A stretch of 64,000 nt of DNA from an uncultured Thermoproteales archaeon (GTDB lineage: Archaea > Thermoproteota > Thermoprotei > Thermoproteales > Thermoproteaceae), in assembly GCA_938027595.1 (NCBI GenBank), contig CALJAK010000002.1:62001-126000 (forward strand), read 5' to 3'. Of this stretch, positions 45,334 to 53,947 are shown piece after piece; the first letter of the stretch is position 1; every line of letters starts with the position of its first letter. The position numbers and the translations under genes are program-made. Under the pieces are notes generated by a model, which saw nothing but the letters and a program-made list of their open reading frames with translations, was not told the origin of the DNA and searched no databases.

Positions 45334-46860
45334 TTAGAAATATCCAAACTTAGCCGCCTCTTGACGCACAGCGTTTTTGAAATCTAACCTACCCCACACT
45401 TTCTCCACGATTAACCTCCTAGCCGCCGTGGGTTCCTCCAACTCGCTTGCGTCTATCAACGCTTCAACTCTCAACTTCAACTCGCTTTTGAGATCTACTC
45501 CATACATTTCCTCTACATATCTAGCCACTCTTGGCGTGGCTTCAGCCACATCCACAACCTCCACTCTCTGCTCTCTCACTGACAACATCTTGGCTTCTCT
45601 GACGAACCTAACGCCACCCAGTGCGGACAGCTGTATCACAAACACGCCGTCTAACCCCTCCAGCGGTGCGTTTGCTTCTACTATCCTCACCACGGCGTCT
45701 CTCACCGAATCTGCGTGTAGAGTGGCGAGAGCTCCATGGCCAGTCAGTCTGTAATTTATCAAAGTCTTGAGCTCGGCGGGTGTCCTCGCTTCTGCCAGCG
45801 TAACGATAGTGTGAATTGTGCCGTAGCGAAGCGCTTGGTCTAGCGCATGCCACAGTTTATCCTCGCTGGGTACAGATATGTGGAGAAGTTGTCCCTCCAG
45901 GGGGGCCCACACTTCCCTAGCCCCCCGCTCTATTATCACAATTTGCACCCACGGCGGAGTTAAGTACAATAGTTGATTCAGTTGGGTAGTCTTGCCAGAG
46001 CCCATTCCACCGGAGAACAACACTCCACCCCTCATCTCTAACGTGAGAGAAGCTAAAGCCAAGATTTCCAAACCCCCCACTGCATATTTCGCTGCCTCCG
46101 TTGACGTGAACTCAAGCGGCTTCGTCACGTACGGCGTCAGCAACGACTTGGAGGGCTTGGGCACGCTGGAGAGTTTTCTAATGTTCACGTTGTACTCCAA
46201 CAGATCGGCTGCAATTCTCGCCTTGTGAAGTTGGTCTTCTCTAGTCTGCATTGGTCTATCCATAGTGAGAGAGGGGAGTAACTTCTTCACAATCACATAC
46301 ATCAACGGCTCCGGTATCACGATGTTGGTAGGCAGCCTCAATTCATTGCGCACGGCAACTACTCTCCTATATCTACCTAACTCCACCACTTGAAACCTCA
46401 AGTAGTCTAATTGCTCTCTCAACGTCTTAGGCACGTACGTGTATTTAGAGACGGAGGCAATGGGTTGTGGTATCACAATCTCAGTGAGAAATGGATCTCT
46501 CATAAGCGCCTCCAAAGCTCCATAACCTGCGTAATCCCGAGCCCCACTCCACCTATCTAATAAATAGTGCACAATTTCTCTGTGCTCTCTGTACAGGCTC
46601 CATATATACTTGTCTCTAAGCCCCTCCGCGACGTTCTTCACAATTTTTGGATATTCCCCCTCGTCGGGAGGCACTACCCCCCTGAACATCACTAACAACA
46701 ACGCCGTCTGCAAATCCTCAGGGAGTGGGGGGTCAATCACTACGTACATCAAGTCTTCGGTAATGCAGACGTCTGTCCTCAACCCCCTGTCTACTATGAC
46801 TCCCTCTCTCTTGAGCACACAGCGGGATTTCAACAAATTGTCTGCCTGTGCGTAAATCAC
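45334..46860 (-). CDS. Type IV pilus / archaellum-type secretion ATPase (TadA/ArlI/VirB11 family)
   Basis: 508 residues. The N-terminal half contains YGALEALMRDPFLTEIVIP, the typical lead-in of archaeal secretion ATPases. The catalytic half has Walker A FSGGMGSGKTTQLN, the Asp/Glu box VIIERGAREVW, a Walker B-like region near LAEARTPAELKTLINYRLTGHG, and ATLHADSVRDAVVRIVEA (His box). A hexameric motor of this kind drives filament assembly with the platform protein. GTG start overlaps the ParA-like gene. Confidence 0.9.
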   Translation of the reverse strand: MIYAQADNLLKSRCVLKREGVIVDRGLRTDVCITEDLMYVVIDPPLPEDLQTALLLVMFRGVVPPDEGEYPKIVKNVAEGLRDKYIWSLYREHREIVHYLLDRWSGARDYAGYGALEALMRDPFLTEIVIPQPIASVSKYTYVPKTLREQLDYLRFQVVELGRYRRVVAVRNELRLPTNIVIPEPLMYVIVKKLLPSLTMDRPMQTREDQLHKARIAADLLEYNVNIRKLSSVPKPSKSLLTPYVTKPLEFTSTEAAKYAVGGLEILALASLTLEMRGGVLFSGGMGSGKTTQLNQLLYLTPPWVQIVIIERGAREVWAPLEGQLLHISVPSEDKLWHALDQALRYGTIHTIVTLAEARTPAELKTLINYRLTGHGALATLHADSVRDAVVRIVEANAPLEGLDGVFVIQLSALGGVRFVREAKMLSVREQRVEVVDVAEATPRVARYVEEMYGVDLKSELKLRVEALIDASELEEPTAARRLIVEKVWGRLDFKNAVRQEAAKFGYF

Positions 46861-47558
46861 GTCTTTATACGCAGGAGCAATTGCTCTATAGATCTCTTGT
46901 TGTCTCTATCGCGCAAGACAGAACTCGCCACAGACTCTCCATAGTATTCATAAATCTTAACCCGCTTCAACACCACTGGGGCTATCTTCTTCGCCATACC
47001 CAAATCGCTCTTGTCAACCATGTTGATCACCACCATCGACGAATACGCCATATAACGCCTATACTGCTCGGACTTTATGTCAGAAATGCGAGATATCAAC
47101 CGCCCGTCTGACAAAAAGATGTTAAACACCCCCATGCTCTGTAGTTTAGACAGAATCTCAAGCCTCAAGGCGGCTGTGGTGTCAATCAAAACCGTATCCA
47201 CCGGCAGTCTAGAGAGTTGCACAAATTTAGGTATGAAGCTAACCCACTCCACTAGAGCCTGGTGGAAATCTCTCGACGCATCGCTCCCCATCTTTTGGTA
47301 AAGCTCATACGCCTCGTATCCAGGTATTAAGTAAAGCGATGGATTTATCCTATGTACATAAGGCTTTTCTCTATTCAAAAAAGGCGCCAACCACCCCATC
47401 CTCCTGGGGGCTCTGAACAACTGCGACAAATCAGCCTTCTCCCAATCCATATCAATCATTAGCGTATAACCCTTAGCCACGGCGATTACGCTAACCAGCG
47501 TAGTCTTCCCCACGCCGCCATCTAGAGAAGACACCAACACCACTCTGACAGGCCTCAT
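46857..47558 (-). CDS. ParA/MinD-family ATPase
   Basis: 233 residues. The deviant Walker A motif SLDGGVGKTT (residues 11-20) and MIDMDWEKADLSQLF identify the ParA/MinD superfamily, which dimerises on ATP and positions cargo. VLIDTTAALRLEIL is the Walker B region. Association with pilus genes recalls FlhG/TadZ-like localisation factors in bacterial pilus and flagellar systems; a similar spatial role here is an inference. Overlaps the ATPase gene start by 4 bp. Confidence 0.82.
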   Translation of the reverse strand: MRPVRVVLVSSLDGGVGKTTLVSVIAVAKGYTLMIDMDWEKADLSQLFRAPRRMGWLAPFLNREKPYVHRINPSLYLIPGYEAYELYQKMGSDASRDFHQALVEWVSFIPKFVQLSRLPVDTVLIDTTAALRLEILSKLQSMGVFNIFLSDGRLISRISDIKSEQYRRYMAYSSMVVINMVDKSDLGMAKKIAPVVLKRVKIYEYYGESVASSVLRDRDNKRSIEQLLLRIKT

Positions 47559-47854
47559 GCCAACGTCGCTAGTTTTCTATAGATGTACGCAACTGCCGCA
47601 TGTTTCAAACTAACCGCGTCCGCCACTGGTCCCACTTCTCTCTTTATTTTATTCAACAAGTGAGACGCAGCTTTCGAATCCGAGAGGTCCTCCAGCCTCA
47701 ATAGAGAAGGCCTCAACCTCACGGCGTTACCTCTGACGTTAGACGTGGCTAACCTAGCGGCTAGACACAAATCTCTGTACTCTCGATAAAAATTCATATA
47801 GCTACATTTCTTTATCAAAATGTGTAAAAGCGTTAATGTGACTTTATCGAACAT
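47555..47854 (-). CDS. Small protein of pilus cluster
   Basis: About 99 residues from ATG 47854; the TTG at 47887 would extend it by 11 residues. Helical and basic, with SYMNFYREYRDLCLAARLA and no membrane span. It overlaps the ParA-like gene by 4 bp and the preceding gene by 11 bp. No family recognised. Confidence 0.5.
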   Translation of the reverse strand: MFDKVTLTLLHILIKKCSYMNFYREYRDLCLAARLATSNVRGNAVRLRPSLLRLEDLSDSKAASHLLNKIKREVGPVADAVSLKHAAVAYIYRKLATLA

Positions 47855-48419
47855 AACACTCCACCAATTTCTCTGGATTCTCCACAACTTGCTTAAGCAA
47901 GTTCAACATGCGGGAGTCACTAGCCACCAGAGCTCTAATGAGATCTTCCAACTCTTTCGAAGTCTCTCTAGCTCTATGCTTGTTTTTGTCTACTTTCTCC
48001 TCCAGCGCTTTAACTACCTCCGTGGGTTCTTCGCATAAATATGGATAGTCCCGGCAGAGGTCTGCAAAGCGTAGCACCTCCGGATTTATCTGGAAGGGGG
48101 GTAACTTTTCCACTTTTAACACAAACTCAATCAACCTTCCTACTGCATCTCTCGCATCTCTTCTCTTATATTTCTTCACAAAAGTGACGACAGGGCAGTT
48201 AATCACCCCAGGCTTCACCCGCCCATGTATGACGTACGTGTCTCCCACCATGGCAGTTATGTACACCACAACGGCGCCTTCTCTACACATTTGAGACACC
48301 TCCTGAGGGTCTGACATATAAACGTCTTTCAATACAAAAACGCCACTCGGCGGATGCCCCCAGTACATGTGCCACCCGTCTCCCAAATGTTGAGATATCT
48401 GCGCCAAGAGTGACTCCAT
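47844..48419 (-). CDS. Hypothetical protein of pilus cluster
   Basis: About 191 residues from ATG 48419 (5 bp after the preceding gene); an ATG at 48452 would create a 29-bp overlap. N-terminal alpha/beta part (GVFVLKDVYMSDPQEVSQM, VVVYITAMVGDTYVIHGRV), then a charged helical C-terminus (VVKALEEKVDKNKHRARETS) likely forming a coiled coil. No membrane span. Unknown function. Confidence 0.5.
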   Translation of the reverse strand: MESLLAQISQHLGDGWHMYWGHPPSGVFVLKDVYMSDPQEVSQMCREGAVVVYITAMVGDTYVIHGRVKPGVINCPVVTFVKKYKRRDARDAVGRLIEFVLKVEKLPPFQINPEVLRFADLCRDYPYLCEEPTEVVKALEEKVDKNKHRARETSKELEDLIRALVASDSRMLNLLKQVVENPEKLVECYVR

Positions 48420-48423
48420 GGCG

Positions 48424-49092
48424 CTATGGCGTGTTGTACAAAACTTCGCCACTCTCTATTTTTGTACAATACGCATTTCTGCACATGTCGCTCCATCTCC
48501 CCACAGTCATGTCCACATGCGGCATTCTCCCAGTGTCTAGCCAGTACAACCACTCAGCTAAGTGCTTGTTCCGTCTATCGCGCCACTTAGACCAAGCCAC
48601 CCATGAGTACCCCCTCTTGTTGGCTAACTCCCGCAGCCACTGTGGAAAGACTTGCCTAAAGACTTCTAACGGCCTCGTCTGCGGCACTTTGTGAATCCAC
48701 TTAAAGAGAGAGGACGCTCTATTTCGCCAGACGTAAGACCTGCCGTCTCTAAGCGAAGTGAGGAGATAACACGGCGATGTTTGGATACGCAAATCTAAAA
48801 CTCCCCACTCTGCAACTGGGGGCCATCTAGTTCTATAAGACGGAGAGACGTAGCCACTCTCGGCAAACAATATCCACTCGTGTCTATACACACCGCCGAT
48901 TTTCATCCCGCGCAGCGCTAGATATGAAACACTCGGGTTCTCAGTCACGAACTTCACCACGTCGTCTAAGTCTCTCGCCACATGTCTAAACCTCTTCACT
49001 AATTCATTCACGAAATCTACGCCAAGTAGTTGCGTCCAATCGTCGGGGACGCTGTGTAGGAATATACAAGGGTCTATCTTGGGTTTCAACAT
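48424..49092 (-). CDS. Hypothetical protein, first gene of pilus cluster
   Basis: 222 residues, cytoplasmic, Trp- and Arg-rich, with RGYSWVAWSKWRDRRNKHL and several scattered cysteines. The TATA-like tttaaaag lies about 22 bp upstream of the ATG, so the 11-kb minus-strand cluster could start here. No family recognised. It is separated from tRNA-Cys by 33 bp. Confidence 0.55.
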   Translation of the reverse strand: MLKPKIDPCIFLHSVPDDWTQLLGVDFVNELVKRFRHVARDLDDVVKFVTENPSVSYLALRGMKIGGVYRHEWILFAESGYVSPSYRTRWPPVAEWGVLDLRIQTSPCYLLTSLRDGRSYVWRNRASSLFKWIHKVPQTRPLEVFRQVFPQWLRELANKRGYSWVAWSKWRDRRNKHLAEWLYWLDTGRMPHVDMTVGRWSDMCRNAYCTKIESGEVLYNTP

Positions 49093-49125
49093 TGTCTACA
49101 ACTAGCCTTTTAAACAAATTAGTGG

Positions 49126-49229
49126 AGCCCCGGCCGGGATTTGAATTCCCGAGGTTCAAACCCACCCGGGACCTACGGGTTTCTACAACTTCTGCAGCCC
49201 GCCGCTCTGCCGGACTGAGCTACCGGGGC
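49126..49229 (-). tRNA. tRNA-Cys (GCA) with two introns
   Basis: The 104-nt gene folds after removal of two insertions. Acceptor stem GCCCCGG/CCGGGGC with discriminator U73, the cysteine identity base; anticodon loop CTGCAGA. Intron 1 (AAGTTGTAGAA, 49181-49191) is at the usual 37/38 site. Intron 2 (TGGGTTTGAACCTCGGGAA, 49146-49164) interrupts the T arm between positions 53 and 54. Without it the arm reads CCGGG-TTCAAAT-CCCGG. Both introns fit bulge-helix-bulge geometry with cuts after the second bulge base. CCA is encoded (49123-49125). The DPH6-like gene runs into it on the same strand. Confidence 0.9.
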
Positions 49230-49914
49230 TTGGATATCTCTCCGCACGTCTTTTTAATATTTTCGCATCGCGAATTTCGTAATAACCCCATCCCGCCGTG
49301 TGCCAACGACTTTCTCCACTAATTTCAATAGCGAAAAGGGGACTCTCCACTACGTAAGTCTCAAACTCGCCACCTTCTCCCACTGGCGAAAAGCCATATT
49401 TACGACTTAACGATATTAACTCTTCCGCCACCTCTGGCGTAACGACGATACCCAAATGCCTAGCGCCCAACCCCATGGCCATGGCTGCGGTAATGACGAA
49501 CTTCATCTGTCTAACCTCCTCTCTCAACAGTTTTTCTTGGTTGTAACTCCACAACGGCGCTATATGAGTCACTCCCAACTCTCCGGCAATTTGGTCAATT
49601 CTCTTTTTTTGATACATAGATGCCACTGTGCCTGAAACAATTGCGTCGAACTCGCAGTCGCCGCGTTTAAGTGCAGTAATCACTTCAGCCACTTCAAGCT
49701 CTTTTTCGCCACTTACTTCGATCGTCATTTGGTGAATACCCAGCGCCTCTCCATGTAGCAAACTCCAACGTATGTTAGACGTGTGGAACATGTAGGACTC
49801 CACATTTCTCGAGACTACAGTAATTAGACAAACGACTTGGTGTCCACTCTCCAAAGTTTTAATTAATGCATAGTGACTATCTTTACCGCCGGAGTACAAA
49901 ACTACAACTCTCAC
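49183..49914 (-). CDS. Diphthine-ammonia ligase-like protein (DPH6 / MJ0570 family)
   Basis: 243 residues. The ATP-pyrophosphatase motif YSGGKDSHYAL (residues 7-17), with EALGIHQMTIEVSGEKE and VSGTVASMYQKKRIDQIAGELGV, is typical of the DPH6 family, which amidates diphthine on EF-2. EF-2 with the target histidine is encoded in this window. The last 16 residues are encoded by the tRNA-Cys gene, and the TAG stop (49183-49185) lies inside the tRNA's anticodon intron. GTG start overlaps the upstream gene's stop. Confidence 0.88.
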   Translation of the reverse strand: MRVVVLYSGGKDSHYALIKTLESGHQVVCLITVVSRNVESYMFHTSNIRWSLLHGEALGIHQMTIEVSGEKELEVAEVITALKRGDCEFDAIVSGTVASMYQKKRIDQIAGELGVTHIAPLWSYNQEKLLREEVRQMKFVITAAMAMGLGARHLGIVVTPEVAEELISLSRKYGFSPVGEGGEFETYVVESPLFAIEISGESRWHTAGWGYYEIRDAKILKRRAERYPSPGSSVRQSGGLQKL

Positions 49915-50234
49915 CGCTTTAGCTCTTGTACAATCTTCTCAACTTGCGCAATGGCGGCCAAGCGATTTTTTACCTCTACCTCAGCTTCTTTCTGGACTTT
50001 TCCACTTTTCAATACATAAACTAACTTCTTGGTGCGGGGAAACCACAAGAAGTACACTTCATAATCGCCCAACCTCCCCACTACCCACTCCATGTAGCCG
50101 TTAGCTTCGCCCAGAGACTCTACTTTATCCAATAACTTACTCACCTCAATATGGAAAGCATTTACAAAATGTAGTAAATCCATGGAAAAACTAAATTTTT
50201 GAACAACGTTCTCTACGTTCTGTCTTGACTTCAC
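49911..50234 (-). CDS. Hypothetical protein upstream of DPH6-like gene
   Basis: About 107 residues from GTG 50234, placed 26 bp after the TATA-like gtaaattt; an in-frame TTG at 50255 is too close. Mixed alpha/beta: helices DLLHFVNAFHIEVSKLLDKV, then strands YMEWVVGRLGDYEVYFLWF. No cysteines or spans. Its stop overlaps the start of the DPH6-like gene (GTGA). No family recognised. Confidence 0.55.
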   Translation of the reverse strand: MKSRQNVENVVQKFSFSMDLLHFVNAFHIEVSKLLDKVESLGEANGYMEWVVGRLGDYEVYFLWFPRTKKLVYVLKSGKVQKEAEVEVKNRLAAIAQVEKIVQELKR

Positions 50235-50324
50235 TCTTTTGAGATGGAGCTCCAAATTTACACACGTCTAGATATGGAGCCAGCAATAGACACATACTAG
50301 TTATGAAATGCTTTATTCGAGTCC

Positions 50325-50361
50325 ACATGGAAAAAATATGTATCTATCTAGATATTTCTTT
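50325..50361 (-). terminator. Probable transcription terminator after ppdK
   Basis: On the minus strand just past the ppdK stop, the sequence runs through the palindromic atctagat to acatattttttcc, a six-T tract at 50331-50336. T-runs end transcription in crenarchaea. Short and unverified. Confidence 0.35.
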
Positions 50362-53106
50362 CTATAGATGCATTTTCTGCCCCACTGCAGCTTGCGCCGC
50401 GGCTAGCCGCGCAAGAGGCACTCTAAACGGCGAGGCACTTACGTAATCCACTTTAGTCTTGTGGAAGAAGTGTATAGATTTGGGATCGCCCCCATGTTCA
50501 CCGCAGACACCCACTTCAATAGATGGGTTAACTTCTTTCGCCATAGACGACGCGTAATCCACTAGTTTGCCCACGCCTTTGGTGTCAAGAGTTTCAAAGG
50601 GGTTGGCGTCTAGTATCTTCAACTCTAGATACTGCGGTATGAATTTGTTCTCGGCATCATCACGACTGAAGCTAAACACCGCTTGCGTCAAGTCGTTAGT
50701 CCCGAAGCTTATGAAATCCACATTTTTAGCAATTTCGTCCATGGTGAGTGCGGCTCTCACAGTCTCGACCATGGTGCCGATTTTGACATCTAGCTTCACT
50801 CCAAACTCGTTTTCGACATCCCGCAACGCCGGTAGTATGGCTTTCTCCTTCACGTACACAATCTCTCTAACGTCTGAAACTTGCGGTATCATCACTTCGA
50901 CAATTGGCCGCCCCCCACTTTTCTTCAACTCAGCTGCCGCTTCAAAAATAGACCTATTTAAGTAGTAATAGAAATCTGTGTGCGTAATGCCCACTCTAAC
51001 TCCCCTGTGACCCAACATGGGGTTGAACTCTTGTAGAGCTTTCACACGGCGGTAGAGTTTTTCTAACTCAGCGACGTCGCCCCCCTGCAGTTTTCTACTA
51101 TATATCTGTTCCAACACCTCCTCGGGCTTTGGCAGAAATTCGTGAAGCGGCGGATCTATCAATCTAACGATCACCGGCAGTCCATCCATCACTCTGAATA
51201 TTTCTCTAAAGTCATCTTTCAACATTTTGTACAAAACCTCCAAATGCGGCTTTCGCTCTTCTGCATTCTCGGCTAGTATTATTTTCCTCAAGAGTTCTAG
51301 TCTCTCCGGCTTTCTAAACATTCGCTCAATGCGTAGGAGTCCAATGCCTTCGGCACCGAATTTTCTAGCAATCATGGCGTCTTCGGGCAAATCGGCGTTT
51401 GCTCTAATGCCGAGTCGTCTATACTCGTCAGCCCACTTCAACAACTCCTCTAACTCTGGAATTAACTCAGCCTCAATCGTGGGCACTACGCCGACGTACA
51501 CATTGCCGGTGTGACCGTCTATAGTCAACCAGTCGCCCTCTCTCACAACCACTTCGCCAACTCTGAGGCGCTTTTCTTCTTCATTTATTTCTATAGCTTC
51601 AGCGCCAACTACGGCGGGTTTTCCGATAGCTCTAGCCACCACGGCAGCGTGGCTAGTCATGCCACCTCTACTCGTCAAGACACCCACAGAGGCATAAAAT
51701 CCGTGGACGTCGTCTGGCTTAGTCTCCACTCTAGCCAAAATCACCCGCTTCCCCTCGGCGGCCCACCTAACTGCGTCATCTGGGTGGAACACCACTTGCC
51801 CAGACACGGCGCCTGGACTCGCCGGAAGACCTTGAGCAACTGGCTTCGCCTTTGCCTTCGGATCTATCCTGGGATACAGTAGTTGTAGTACGTGCTCTGG
51901 TTTCACATATAAGAGGGCTTCCTCTCTCGAAATCGTACCGTCTTTCGCCATGTCTACAGCTGTCTTGATGCGAGCCAGTGCAGTCATTTTGGCATTTCTA
52001 CACTGGAGGAAGTACAACACGCCCCGCTCCACTGTGAACTCTACGTCTTGCACATCTCTATTCACTTTCTCCAATAGCTTAGACCCTTTGTACAACTCGT
52101 CGTAAAGCTGGGGGAATCTCTTTCTAAACTCTTCGATATTCATGGGCGTTCTTATACCTGCTACAACATCTTCGCCTTGAGCCACTGGCAGAAATTCACC
52201 ATACAGCCTGTCCTCTCCAGTGGCTACATCTCGGCTAAATACAACTCCAGTCCCAGAGTCCCAGCCGGCGTTTCCGAAGACCATAGTGACGACGTTTACT
52301 GCTGTACAATCGGCGACGTCTGGCGTTATTTTCTCAATTATCCTATAGAATATAGCCCGCGGACTCATCCACGACCTGAAGACTGCTTTTACAGCTAGAC
52401 GTAGTTGAGTCCAGGGATCTTGTGGAAATTCGCCAGTTTCTCTCTTTATAATGTCCTTAAACGCATTAACAGCCTCTTTAAGTCCCTCCAGCGGGACGTC
52501 CGGGTCGTGTTTCACGTTATACTTTCTCTTTATCTCTTCCCAGACGGTAGAGAACAACTTTTCATCTATAGAGAGTACAATCTTGCCAAACATCTGTAGA
52601 AATCTCCTGTAGGCGTCGTACGCGAACCACTCGTTGTTTGTAAGTTCTGCGAGACCCACTACAGTCTCGTCGTTGAGACCGAGGTTTAACACCGTGTCCA
52701 TCATCCCAGGCATGGACACCGCAGCGCCACTCCTCACCGATACTAACAAGGGGTTTTTCCTATCACCGAACTTCTTCCCAGTCTCTAACTCTAGTTTGTG
52801 TACATATTCCACAATCTGCCTCCACATTTCTGGAGGTATGTCGAGATTGTTAATTATGTCGTGGAGTTCTTTAATGATTTCATCTCTAACTTCGGGCGGT
52901 GGGTTTTTCATGAGCGCCGCCTCTAGTTTAGATATGTCGCTCTGTCTTGGGCTGTAGAACTTTTTACAAGCCTCGGTGGTGATTATAAACCCGGGGGGGA
53001 CTCGAAGACCAAGTTGCGACATTTGGATGAGACTAGCTCCCTTTCCGCCGAAAAGTTTTTTGTTTTTGTAATCTGCTTCTTTAAAGCTATACACATATTT
53101 CTCCAT
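50362..53106 (-). CDS. ppdK: Pyruvate, phosphate dikinase
   Basis: 914 residues. The N-terminal ATP-binding domain starts FGGKGASLIQMSQLGLRVPP and includes VSVRSGAAVSMPGMMDTVLN. The phosphohistidine swivel domain has GGMTSHAAVVARAIGKPAVVG, and the C-terminal barrel has DFISFGTNDLTQ and the catalytic cysteine in GVCGEHGGDP. It interconverts pyruvate and PEP and serves glycolysis and gluconeogenesis in Thermoproteales. ATG 53106 is 24 bp from a TATA box at 53125-53134; the ATG at 53145 lies upstream of it and is rejected. Confidence 0.95.
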   Translation of the reverse strand: MEKYVYSFKEADYKNKKLFGGKGASLIQMSQLGLRVPPGFIITTEACKKFYSPRQSDISKLEAALMKNPPPEVRDEIIKELHDIINNLDIPPEMWRQIVEYVHKLELETGKKFGDRKNPLLVSVRSGAAVSMPGMMDTVLNLGLNDETVVGLAELTNNEWFAYDAYRRFLQMFGKIVLSIDEKLFSTVWEEIKRKYNVKHDPDVPLEGLKEAVNAFKDIIKRETGEFPQDPWTQLRLAVKAVFRSWMSPRAIFYRIIEKITPDVADCTAVNVVTMVFGNAGWDSGTGVVFSRDVATGEDRLYGEFLPVAQGEDVVAGIRTPMNIEEFRKRFPQLYDELYKGSKLLEKVNRDVQDVEFTVERGVLYFLQCRNAKMTALARIKTAVDMAKDGTISREEALLYVKPEHVLQLLYPRIDPKAKAKPVAQGLPASPGAVSGQVVFHPDDAVRWAAEGKRVILARVETKPDDVHGFYASVGVLTSRGGMTSHAAVVARAIGKPAVVGAEAIEINEEEKRLRVGEVVVREGDWLTIDGHTGNVYVGVVPTIEAELIPELEELLKWADEYRRLGIRANADLPEDAMIARKFGAEGIGLLRIERMFRKPERLELLRKIILAENAEERKPHLEVLYKMLKDDFREIFRVMDGLPVIVRLIDPPLHEFLPKPEEVLEQIYSRKLQGGDVAELEKLYRRVKALQEFNPMLGHRGVRVGITHTDFYYYLNRSIFEAAAELKKSGGRPIVEVMIPQVSDVREIVYVKEKAILPALRDVENEFGVKLDVKIGTMVETVRAALTMDEIAKNVDFISFGTNDLTQAVFSFSRDDAENKFIPQYLELKILDANPFETLDTKGVGKLVDYASSMAKEVNPSIEVGVCGEHGGDPKSIHFFHKTKVDYVSASPFRVPLARLAAAQAAVGQKMHL

Positions 53107-53155
53107 AGTGTCACGAAATTTTAAAATATAAAAAATTTCCCCCACTAAAATACAA

Positions 53156-53175
53156 GACTTAATTGTAGTTAAGTC
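53156..53175. promoter_or_regulatory. Perfect inverted repeat upstream of ppdK promoter
   Basis: GACTTAA (53156-53162), TTGTAG spacer, TTAAGTC (53169-53175). It is located about 20-50 bp upstream of the ppdK TATA box and 40 bp downstream of sfsA. It may be an activator site for ppdK or a weak hairpin ending sfsA transcription. Confidence 0.4.
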
Positions 53176-53213
53176 ATGATAATTGTATTAAAAAACAAGT
53201 AACATATTTATAA

Positions 53214-53918
53214 TTATAGATTCCTGTATCCGTTAAACTCCAGTGGTAGAGTTTTCACATATTTAAGACCCCATTTATACATCTCTAACTTCACTACCGC
53301 TATACCCACTCCGTTGTTGTACGCATCCACCAGCGCTCTGGAAAACTCCCAATCTGTCTCCCAATTCGGGGAAAAAACCTCCGCGTGTTTTCTAAAAACC
53401 AAAAAGATAATCCAAGCCTCAGAACCAGACTTAGCCAACTCTACCAATTTCTCCACATGTCGCCTCCCCCTCGCCGTCGGTGCGTCGGGAAACAATGCAT
53501 ATAACCCACGTTGTAGAGTCACTCCCTTTACTTCAACAAAAGCCAACTTGCCAGCGGGATTCTTAACTAACAAATCGAACCTACCCCCGCCAAAGGTGGG
53601 TTCAGATTTGACTATAGTGTAGCTACGCAATACGTGTCCACTTTCCACGAGCCATTTGGCTATCTTGTTGTGGAGTGCCGAATCCACTAACACAAGCTCG
53701 CCCTCTAGCTCCACTGCAGTGAGGTAGTAACTAGCTCTCCCGCCCGTCTTGTGCCGCGCCCAGACAACCACACCCGGCGTGAGTAACTCCGGCAGTCTTC
53801 CAGGGTCGTGGATGTGGAGATATTCAGTCTTTCCCTCTATCTCCACCACGCCGAGAAATCTGTTAATTCTCCTCACGAAACGTCCAGAGACGTCGGGCTC
53901 GCGAATGGGGAAAGACAT
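53214..53918 (-). CDS. sfsA: SfsA-family protein (sugar fermentation stimulation homolog)
   Basis: About 234 residues from ATG 53918, chosen over GTG 53927 by TATA spacing. N-terminal OB-like part with [15 protein letters not shown] and [15 protein letters not shown], then a nuclease-like core with [26 protein letters not shown] (PD-D-x-E-x-K layout) and [11 protein letters not shown]. Family members bind DNA and contain an endonuclease-like fold; the biological role is unclear. Confidence 0.88.
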   Translation of the reverse strand: MSFPIREPDVSGRFVRRINRFLGVVEIEGKTEYLHIHDPGRLPELLTPGVVVWARHKTGGRASYYLTAVELEGELVLVDSALHNKIAKWLVESGHVLRSYTIVKSEPTFGGGRFDLLVKNPAGKLAFVEVKGVTLQRGLYALFPDAPTARGRRHVEKLVELAKSGSEAWIIFLVFRKHAEVFSPNWETDWEFSRALVDAYNNGVGIAVVKLEMYKWGLKYVKTLPLEFNGYRNL

Positions 53919-53947
53919 ATAGCTCACTAGATAGAGCTATATATGTC
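53914..53947. promoter_or_regulatory. Symmetric divergent promoter, sfsA / metallo-beta-lactamase gene
   Basis: gacatatagctc (53914-53925) and gagctatatatgtc (53934-53947) form an inverted repeat around an 8-nt centre. Each arm contains the TATA box of the opposite-facing gene at about 24-27 bp from its start codon. Confidence 0.5.
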
